Shown one piece after another: positions 60,601-64,000 of a stretch of 64,000 nt of DNA. The DNA lies in the NCBI GenBank assembly GCA_038373865.1, contig JAXGGA010003450.1, positions 1-64,000 of the forward strand, read 5' to 3'. This DNA comes from Uloborus plumipes (taxonomy: Eukaryota > Arthropoda > Arachnida > Araneae > Uloboridae). The notes under the pieces were generated by a model, which worked only from the letters and a program-made list of their open reading frames with translations, made no database searches and had not been told where the DNA came from. Each line of letters opens with the position of its first letter. Position 1 is the first letter of the stretch. The position numbers and the translations under genes are program-made.

Positions 60601-62230
60601 CAATGGCCCTCTTAAAGCTATTTACTCCATTGCTGCTCCTTACCGACTCTTCTGGTAAACTGTTCCATGCTCTCACTATACTGCTAAAATAGTAATTTTC
60701 GTGAATTTCCAGCTTAGCCTGAGATTTAAACAGCTTAAAATAATTACGCCCTTGTCCTACTTTCCGTACAAAAATCTAACATCATTCATTTTAATAAATT
60801 TAAACAACTGAACCATCTCCCCTCTGATTCTCCTTTACTCACGACTATACATATTAAGCATTCTAAGTCCGGAATCATAGTCTAAATTAGAAAATCCATT
60901 TACTAACCTTGTAGCCCTTCTTTGTACCCTTTTGAATAAATTTGCATTTCCAATAAATTTCATGTTTATTTTACTTTAAGCAACTGGAACATTTTGTTCA
61001 TCTTATCCATAATGCTGCAAAGTTTGACATAACAGTTGTTAAACCAGAAAAACCATTCAAGATGTCACAGCCCACACTGTGATTTTTAATTCCCTCCCAT
61101 TACATTAGTATAACTATCTTTTATTTTTATTTTTTGCTTAACTTTTAGGATTTTCTTAATAGGCTATGTTTTCCACCTCTGTTCCAGGTTATTTGATTGG
61201 TTTTTAAATTGGCTGAAGAGCTTCAGGAGGCTAAGCTTTTGTTCAACAACTTTTTACCCTTCAATCTGATGCTTTAGGGTGTCCATTTAGGGGTTGGGTT
61301 TTACGGTACAACAGCCTTTACAGACTATACTGCGCCAGACAATTGTTAAAATACAAAAAGGGGCCAAAAACATGAAATCCCTCGAGAATTAGAGGACATA
61401 AAACTTCGAGAATTTTAAAATGCCAAAAATAGAACAAAAATGAAGTTTTAAATTTTGAAGAAGAGACCAAAAGAAACTGAAAAAAAAAAAAAAAATTTAG
61501 AAACACATAAAAAACACTTGAACCAAAACAAAGGACGAACACTAAATTAGACGCAGAAATCCAACCTCCTAAAAGAACAGGAACAATTTAAAATTGGCCC
61601 TTTAATGCCCCCCAACAGTTCCTTCAAAGATGGATGAAAATTATTAAATAATTTTACACGAGTATGATTGAAATTTGGACTATCAGAGAGGATATGCAAC
61701 ACTGTCTGAATGACATTACATGTGTTTCATATTCAAATTGGTTTGCAGCAAAAAATATTTGTATGGTTGAATTTGTATGATGGATGCGGAGACAGGCTAT
61801 TTTGATTTGTTCTCTTCTGGTGATGTTTGATGCCTTGAAACCTTTAATTGATGGCTGCATGAGCCAGAATTTATTTAGCGCTTCTCCATTCCAGGCTCGT
61901 ACTACAGTATAAAAATGTTTGGAGCAAATATGTTTCTGATATAATTGAAACTGCAAATCTATTTCAATCTGTTTTGATCAAATTTAAACACAGCTATTCT
62001 GCTGTTAAATCAGTTCAAGATATCAGAAAGCAACCACCCTCCTTGCCCCAAACAAAAACATAAATAAAGATTTCAGTTACAACAATTAATGGTGCAATGA
62101 GTTGAAAGAATCAAATACACGAAAAACCAACCTTTAGGCTTATAATTATAGTTGTAGAAACTGAAGAGGGAATCAATACCATATCCTACTTGTGGAACAT
62201 TGTAGCATTCAAAAAGAAGCTCTGACATTA
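36457..62230 (-). CDS. ACTR5: Actin-related protein 5 (Arp5), 14 C-terminal exons
   Basis: Arp5 is the nuclear actin-related protein that, with Ies6, forms a module of the INO80 chromatin-remodelling complex coupling ATP hydrolysis to nucleosome sliding. Joining 14 GT-AG-bounded exons gives 509 in-frame residues. Landmarks in order are [20 protein letters not shown] and [22 protein letters not shown] (the second phosphate-loop region, not the canonical actin sequence); KRINVG and [11 protein letters not shown]; a charged coiled-coil insertion ([39 protein letters not shown]) typical of Arp5; a variable linker; [20 protein letters not shown] and [29 protein letters not shown]; and the C-terminal [16 protein letters not shown]. 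This order and these motifs match metazoan ARP5 as I know it. The start codon and N-terminal part (first phosphate loop) are missing because they lie beyond 64000. Phase is consistent at every junction, with no stop or frameshift, so the gene looks intact. Confidence 0.96.
36672..38082 (-). other. ACTR5: ACTR5 intron with SINE
   Basis: Last intron, with donor gtgaac (at 38082) and acceptor tttcag. It contains the full-length SINE at 36712-37061. The rest is AT-rich with a poly-A at 37656-37668 and a G-run at 37785-37795. Confidence 0.85.
36712..37061 (+). mobile_element. tRNA-derived SINE, full length (SINE-1)
   Basis: A tRNA-like head carries an A-box-like TAGCCCGATTGG and a B-box GGTTCGATGC. 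An anticodon-loop-like CTCGTAA would correspond to a CGT (threonine) tRNA ancestor. A ~220-bp body and a tail ending in an A-rich stretch follow. The 11-bp perfect target duplication AAAAAGCCTGG lies at 36701-36711 and 37062-37072, which proves retrotransposition as one unit. A tail hairpin CTACTCGGG..CCCGAGTAG sits at 37020-37044. Related to the copy at 53810-54097. Confidence 0.93.
38083..38194 (-). CDS. ACTR5: ACTR5 exon with actin-fold adenosine motif
   Basis: Encodes [20 protein letters not shown] followed by [30 protein letters not shown] corresponds to the actin 'LSGGTTMYPGIADRM' nucleotide-binding segment. Acceptor ttccag, donor GTGAAC. Ends in phase 1. Confidence 0.95.
38506..40760. 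mobile_element. 2.25-kb hAT element
   Basis: Starts CAGTGGCGGATCCA and ends TGGATCCGCGCCTG, with a perfect 8-bp target duplication GTAAGGAG (38498-38505 and 40761-40768). G/C tracts lie inside both ends. The interior has no transposase that I recognise. Nested debris includes a 'tagttatatcgcg..cgcgatataaccg' inverted pair at 38890-38953 and a 'gtataagccgca'-rich segment at 39050-39790, both resembling pogo-type MITEs. Confidence 0.9.
40913..43445. mobile_element. Element with TIR AGGGSYGCGACATCGA, TCGATG-rich
   Basis: Left end 'agggctgcgacatcgatgtc' and right end 'tcgatgtcgcacccct' are inverted. The interior is full of 'catcgatgttt' words on both strands and has about four degenerate ~200-bp tandem units, each with 'tttacattcagcaaaaag..aaaatatgcaataa' and 'gtatctatctcattag' like text (40960-41640). 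A Tc1-like foldback (41686-43252) has inserted into it. The superfamily is not certain (hAT is possible from the terminus type); I see no target duplication. Confidence 0.75.
41686..43252. mobile_element. Tc1/mariner-like foldback, 1.57 kb
   Basis: TACACTAGGTGGCCAAAAGT at the left is inverted at the right (ACTTTTGGCCACCTAGTGTA), followed inward by ATCCGGACACTTTCAAAAAT. TA lies at both ends. The arms, about 41686-42330 and 42600-43252, are near-identical reverse complements. The terminus type GTGGCCAAAAGTATCCGGAC is common in Tc1-like elements. A third, internal, terminus-like sequence GTAGCCAAAAGTATCCGG lies at 42487-42504. No transposase frame. Confidence 0.92.
43446..43580 (-). mobile_element. 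hAT-like terminal fragment
   Basis: On the minus strand it starts 'cagtggtggccaacccgc', then 'ggcacgcgtgccacaatg' and 'ggcacgcgaag'. A related fragment in the opposite orientation lies at 55317-55480 ('agggatggccaacatgcgg', 'ggcacgcgaaggctt'). Confidence 0.65.
43661..43778 (-). CDS. ACTR5: ACTR5 exon, [12 protein letters not shown] block
   Basis: Encodes [20 protein letters not shown] and then [19 protein letters not shown]. This is the highly conserved actin-fold subdomain-3 segment of Arp5 (human form '[20 protein letters not shown]'). Acceptor tcctag, donor GTATTT. It starts in phase 2, completing an Arg codon, and ends in phase 0. Confidence 0.95.
44101..44169 (-). CDS. ACTR5: ACTR5 exon, [17 protein letters not shown] block
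   Basis: Encodes [23 protein letters not shown] when read with its split codons. It corresponds to the conserved Arp5 'FNLAAYHQLFVGTERIR' where the actin fold resumes after the insertion. Acceptor ttttag, donor GTGAGC. Confidence 0.94.
44258..44337 (-). CDS. ACTR5: ACTR5 exon, acidic linker helix
   Basis: Encodes [20 protein letters not shown] followed by YSREFSK. It is a charged helix at the end of the Arp5-specific insertion. Acceptor ttgcag, donor GTTAGT. Ends with two bases of a Lys codon completed in the next exon. Confidence 0.9.
44338..45262 (-). other. ACTR5: ACTR5 intron holding SINE-2
   Basis: Donor GTAAGT at 45262-45257, acceptor ttgcag. About half of the intron is the SINE at 44787-45246. 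A poly-A lies at 44452-44468. Confidence 0.85.
44787..45246 (+). mobile_element. tRNA-derived SINE (SINE-2) at a splice donor
   Basis: A tRNA-like head has 'gtggtcagagatgtctgatt' and a B-box GGTTCGAATCCCGGC. An AT-rich body and a tail hairpin CTACTCAAGCTCGG..CCCGAGTGG (45210-45233) follow. The tail hairpin is shared with SINE-1 although the heads differ. Likely target duplication AACCAAAAAAA at 44773-44783 and 45247-45257; being A-rich, it is less diagnostic. The right copy overlaps the last base of the GTAAGT donor of the 44-nt exon. Confidence 0.8.
45263..45306 (-). CDS. ACTR5: ACTR5 44-nt microexon
   Basis: Encodes (G)[14 protein letters not shown]. With the upstream NDLFG this fits the position of the '(D)TFGMNDEDWDVY' segment known in fungal, plant and invertebrate Arp5. 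Acceptor atttag, donor GTAAGT. Its small size and exact phase fit (1 to 0) support it. Confidence 0.85.
45416..45512 (-). CDS. ACTR5: ACTR5 exon, insertion region
   Basis: Encodes [20 protein letters not shown] then [12 protein letters not shown]. Basic, low-conservation part of the Arp5 insertion. Acceptor tttcag, donor GTAATT. Ends in phase 1. Confidence 0.88.
45513..46923 (-). other. ACTR5: ACTR5 intron
   Basis: Donor gtaatt, acceptor tttcag. A decayed pogo-like MITE may span about 45562 ('tactgtagaaccttattcatc') to 46077 ('ggatagctgagattgtattgta'). An A-rich run lies at 46516-46543. Confidence 0.75.
46924..47016 (-). CDS. ACTR5: ACTR5 exon, insertion region
   Basis: Encodes [20 protein letters not shown] then [11 protein letters not shown]. 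It resembles the 'NFxDLExWLxxVRxKRQ' linker found in other Arp5 proteins. Acceptor cttcag, donor GTAATT. In phase 0 at both ends, so it could in principle be skipped without a frameshift. Confidence 0.88.
48484..51306. mobile_element. 2.8-kb palindromic foldback element
   Basis: TATAGAGTCATTCCACGTCA at the left is inverted at the right (tgacatggaatgactctata). The arms of about 1.33 kb are near-identical reverse complements around a ~180-bp loop at about 49815-49995. Each arm has two to three direct ~530-bp subrepeats ('gcagaaaattttatcac', 'acgcggtgggcaat', 'tcgatggtgttctttcg'). Mirror-image short open frames on both arms (for example 48595-48801 and 50965-51204) follow from the palindrome and have no family match I know. 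Confidence 0.93.
51307..53809. other. Repeat debris with poly-G tracts
   Basis: Part of the 6.3-kb composite. G runs at 51631-51644, 51843-51851, 52408-52421, a C run at 52960-52970 and a G run at 53277-53289 occur beside 'cagtgacgcaaac'-type and 'ggcagatttatcttctt'-type MITE fragments. No gene seen. Confidence 0.5.
53810..54097 (-). mobile_element. tRNA-derived SINE, minus strand
   Basis: On the minus strand the head reads GGCCGTGGTGGCCCGATCGG then TAAGGC, with B-box GGGTTCGATCCC, then 'gatcaaagatccaccg', 'gtggtcacaaagtcct', 'aagtgaaacgatac' and 'gggtttgctcg', which match the body of SINE-1 at 36780-36890. Head and body are the same family. The 3' end differs and its boundary is approximate. 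Confidence 0.88.
54759..54936. mobile_element. 178-bp pogo-like MITE
   Basis: TACAGTCGAATCTCAATAAC and GTTATCGAGACTCGACTGTA are terminal inverted repeats with TA ends. A second, more diverged, copy lies at about 56812-56964. Confidence 0.88.
55010..55126 (-). CDS. ACTR5: ACTR5 exon, coiled-coil insertion
   Basis: Encodes [20 protein letters not shown] then [19 protein letters not shown]. It parallels the Arp5 segment 'ELNMDSPEELQSYIQKL...'. Acceptor tcttag, donor GTATTG. Phase 0 at both ends. Confidence 0.92.
55127..56438 (-). other. ACTR5: ACTR5 intron
   Basis: Donor GTGAGT, acceptor tcttag. Contains a hAT-like fragment (55317-55480), a perfect 13-bp-stem hairpin (55996-56027) and an A/G-rich run at 56302-56346. 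Confidence 0.8.
55996..56027. repeat. Perfect hairpin, 13-bp stem
   Basis: TGGGTTACTTGCC, a six-base loop TTTATA, then GGCAAGTAACCCA. Perfect over all 13 pairs, and unlike the flanking AT-rich sequence. It may be a tiny palindromic MITE remnant or an intronic structured element. Confidence 0.8.
56439..56519 (-). CDS. ACTR5: ACTR5 exon, coiled-coil insertion
   Basis: Encodes [20 protein letters not shown] then GDDEAVL. It matches the Arp5 'LDQERLDRLLYVQELLEDG' helix. Acceptor tttcag, donor GTGAGT. Phase 0 at both ends. Confidence 0.94.
56655..57120. mobile_element. Decayed pogo-like MITE with nested MITE
   Basis: 'Cagtggaacctcaataatctg' at the left and 'ggattaatgaaggtttattg' at the right are imperfect inverted ends. 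A copy of the 54759-54936 family ('gttaactcaaattctcatag' to 'ttatcgagactcaactgt') is inserted at about 56812-56964. Confidence 0.55.
57874..57972 (-). CDS. ACTR5: ACTR5 exon, basic helix
   Basis: Encodes [20 protein letters not shown] then [13 protein letters not shown]. It corresponds to the start of the Arp5 insertion ('[23 protein letters not shown]'). Acceptor tttcag, donor GTGTGT. Phase 0 at both ends. Confidence 0.92.
57973..59055 (-). other. ACTR5: ACTR5 intron with MITE and microsatellites
   Basis: Contains a TACTGTCGGTTCC-bounded pogo-like MITE (58096-58254), a (TTA)n run at 58824-58843 and a (GA)n run at 58865-58879. Confidence 0.75.
59056..59172 (-). CDS. ACTR5: ACTR5 exon, [20 protein letters not shown] block
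   Basis: Encodes [20 protein letters not shown] then [19 protein letters not shown]. This is the Arp5-specific 'ILHEHxYIAEDYVEELHKW...NNVHKMQLPF' segment, among the best diagnostic regions for Arp5 over other actin-related proteins. Acceptor gttag, donor GTAAGT. Phase 0 at both ends. Confidence 0.96.
59173..60177 (-). other. ACTR5: ACTR5 intron
   Basis: AT-rich; nothing recognisable apart from a direct repetition of 'ttatctttattcagagttacatac' like text near 59793 and 60042. Confidence 0.7.
60178..60368 (-). CDS. ACTR5: ACTR5 exon, phosphate-2 region
   Basis: Encodes [20 protein letters not shown], then [20 protein letters not shown] and [39 protein letters not shown] is equivalent to actin's 'GIVLDSGDGVTHTVPI', but the Asp of SGDG is replaced, as in other Arp5 proteins. 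Acceptor cttcag, donor GTGAGT. This exon has a higher GC content than its surroundings. Confidence 0.97.
60535..60955 (-). pseudogene. CR1/L2-like LINE reverse-transcriptase C-terminal remnant
   Basis: The minus strand encodes [20 protein letters not shown], then after a stop [20 protein letters not shown], then in a shifted frame [29 protein letters not shown]. The order 'VQRRATRL...R.RGDM...LFK...WN.LP..V....VN.FK..LD' is the signature of the tail of CR1/L2/jockey-type ORF2 proteins. At least one stop and one frameshift show that it is dead. No poly-A or target duplication was identified. Confidence 0.85.
61640..61960 (-). pseudogene. LINE RNase H-region remnant, frameshifted
   Basis: The minus strand encodes [20 protein letters not shown] then LRIHHTN, and in another frame [25 protein letters not shown]. 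Together these mirror the tail of jockey-like ORF2 proteins ('RREQ..L.RLRIGHT...C..C....TVEHILL.CP.....R'). A frameshift separates the two parts. It differs in type from the 60535-60955 fragment. Confidence 0.72.
62132..62230 (-). CDS. ACTR5: ACTR5 most 5' exon in window
   Basis: After two bases of a split codon it encodes [20 protein letters not shown] then [13 protein letters not shown]. The Met is internal in other Arp5 proteins ('..[25 protein letters not shown]'), so it should not be taken as the start. Acceptor tttcag at 62231-62236, donor GTTGGT. Upstream exons lie beyond 64000. Confidence 0.96.
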
Positions 62231-64000
62231 CTGAAATTGAAATAAATGTTTTAAGTCAAGATGATAAACAGCAAATTAAAGCTTTGCATATGAGCTAATA
62301 TTTAGAAAAGTGCCAATTTGAGTCCCAAGTGAATTTTCACCAGTATTTCAATAACTAGCTAAAAAAATAATTTTCCCCAGAAAGAAGATAAGTTTTTCTT
62401 TCATTTCATCTAATAACATCAGAAAAAAAAATTTTTTTTTCATCAGAAAATATTGTGTTTATACATCAAAAATCAGATCGGTAACGTATCCCAAGTAGCA
62501 AAGCTTAGCATGCAAACAGGTCATGCGCACTTTCTAACTTCCCAAAAAAACGCACTTGCACAAAAAACGATTCTATTTTTACCCCTTTGTTAATATTTTA
62601 CTTCATTTTTGTTTTAATTGATTTCTGATTTTCTAGCTGATGCGAAATGGGCGTGTCCCAAGTTCCGCCGTCAGAGTGGTAACAATAACTTCCGATCTAT
62701 GTTTAGGCTCCCAAAATCATTTCCTGCACCTATACCACGTGATACTGAGTACCTGGTGGAAAGTTTTATCGAATCGTAATTAAAAATTTGCACTTCTGCA
62801 TCTAAAATTGTAGGTAAGATTTTTTAAAGTGATTTTATAAAATGTGTCATTTGAGTCATCAGATCGGTAACACGCTCTAAAATGCGCAGTTTTTATTATT
62901 TAAAAAATTATTTTATATATAAGTATAGTCCTTTGTTACAAGTGAAAAAACCACATGTTTGATTTTTGTTCAGTGCGATCGACTCGGAAATAAAAAAAAA
63001 AACTTTGTCAGTTTGTCAGATCGGTAACAGTCAGAGCGGTAACATTGAAAAACAGCAAATATGTTACAGAACTAACTCACACGTTTCAGAATTATAAAAA
63101 GCAAAAATCATACTTTAGCCATATATATTGAATATTTTTGTTCTGAAAAATGTAAAGCAATGAGTTTTTGTACAATTGCTTCATTTGTGGTTTGTATGAC
63201 CTAACAATAGAAGTTAGTAAAATAAGAAAAATTGACACTGCAGAAATTAAGTTAATAATTATTATTATTTTAATTAATTTATTTATTATTATTTTTTTGT
63301 GCTTCAATTTCTCATAATTTCGCTAAATAACTAGATAATAACTAGCATGCTAAATTTGAATTTCTGATCAAGAAATTAAATTTCCTGCAACTAATTAAAG
63401 AAAAGCAAGCAGCAGAGTTGTGTGTTGAAAAAGTTGAAGTTGTGTGTTGTTTTAAAACAAAACAAATGTTTTATTAGCTTGGATTTGGTAATCTCATAAT
63501 TTATTTTATCTAAAAACCTTATCGCTCATTTTTATTTCCAAGAAATGCTTTTTCATAATGAAATTTGATTTTTTAGCCTAATATATATATTTTAATATAA
63601 TTATCTTAATTCTATGTTAAAAATGCAAGGAAATGATATCATATTTAGAGATGTTAACGAAGACTGAAAGCATAAACTCAAATATGTAGCTCATATTAAC
63701 ATCAGATCTGTAACATTCATCAGATCTGTAACGGCTTAAAAGTGAGTAATCTAAGGAGGGGGTAAATAACTTCCTTGACCTCCCCCCTTTTATTTTCTTG
63801 CATTTAGACCCAATTTAGACTTAAAATCCAATATTAGTTTTTTTCTGCAAAAAAATTTTTTTTTCAGAAAACTCCAACTTCAAATTGGCACTTTTCTAAA
63901 TATTGGCTCGTATAAGAAACTCACGTTATTCTACTTTCTTTAGTTTATATTAAGGTATCAATACCACTTTTTTTTGTAGATTTTAAATAAGTTTATTTAT
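62231..64000 (-). other. ACTR5: ACTR5 upstream intron with seven CAGAKCKGTAAC motifs
   Basis: No exon was found that would precede 62230 in the required phase. The 12-mer CAGATCGGTAAC or close variants occurs at 62474, 62672, 62860, 63017, 63032, 63703 and 63721, all on the plus strand. The rest is AT-rich. The pattern suggests the interior of a mobile element cut by the window edge. Confidence 0.6.

Larger units (their letters stand above)
60369..62131 (-). other. ACTR5: ACTR5 intron with two LINE fragments
   Basis: Donor GTTGGT, acceptor cttcag. Contains non-LTR retrotransposon fragments at 60535-60955 and 61640-61960, both on the minus strand (same strand as the gene). Confidence 0.85.

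Noticed and set aside
62132..62230. ATG of MSELLFECY as the ACTR5 start codon
   Set aside because: It is preceded by a good splice acceptor, and the equivalent Met is internal in other Arp5 proteins.

Overview
The window is a piece of an AT-rich, intron-rich animal nuclear genome. All introns I could place are GT-AG, the exons are small (44-215 nt), and tRNA-derived SINEs, decayed non-LTR retrotransposons and many hAT, piggyBac-like, Tc1/mariner-like and foldback DNA elements fill the space between them. The one recognisable host gene and the mix of mobile elements fit an arthropod, possibly a chelicerate such as a spider. That placement is inference; no species can be read from the sequence.

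The host gene is ACTR5 (Arp5, the actin-related subunit of the INO80 chromatin remodeller) on the minus strand. Fourteen coding exons lie between 62230 and 36457 and encode the last 509 residues in one continuous phase-consistent frame. The N-terminal exons lie beyond the right edge of the window. About 24 kb of its 26 kb here is intron, and several introns are built almost wholly of nested transposons.

Layout: 1-3860 is AT-rich sequence with a hAT transposase tail remnant, a 655-bp foldback element and a decayed short tandem repeat. 3865-13945 is a 10-kb minisatellite built from two interleaved unit types (44 bp and 37 bp) that share a 27-bp core. 13991-18290 is a large foldback element with inverted flanks enclosing about 22 copies of a ~172-bp repeat, nearly all carrying TGACGTCA. 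18291-24986 holds a piggyBac-like MITE and a hAT element with a transposase remnant and two nested MITEs. 24987-30878 holds a MITE and a 5.2-kb inverted-repeat structure whose arms are about 1 kb. 30879-36456 holds small hAT and piggyBac-like MITEs, including a hAT inserted into the terminus of another hAT. 36457-62230 is ACTR5. Its introns contain a full-length SINE with target duplication, a 2.25-kb hAT, a Tc1-like foldback nested in a TCGATG-rich element, a second SINE abutting a splice donor, a second nested-hAT pair (6.3 kb inside 0.73 kb) holding a 2.8-kb palindrome, pogo-like MITEs and two LINE fragments. 62231-64000 is further intron with a 12-bp motif repeated seven times.

The most interesting signals are: (1) the two-type minisatellite; (2) the TGACGTCA-bearing foldback; (3) MITEs carrying the 15-bp palindrome AGGTCACAGTGACCT, identical to a vertebrate-type oestrogen response element; (4) two independent cases in which a hAT element inserted within the last 14 bp of another hAT; (5) two intervals each holding seven copies of a short motif ending in GTTAC or GTAAC. 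I see no CRISPR array, no rRNA, no intact functional tRNA gene and no prokaryotic or viral gene.
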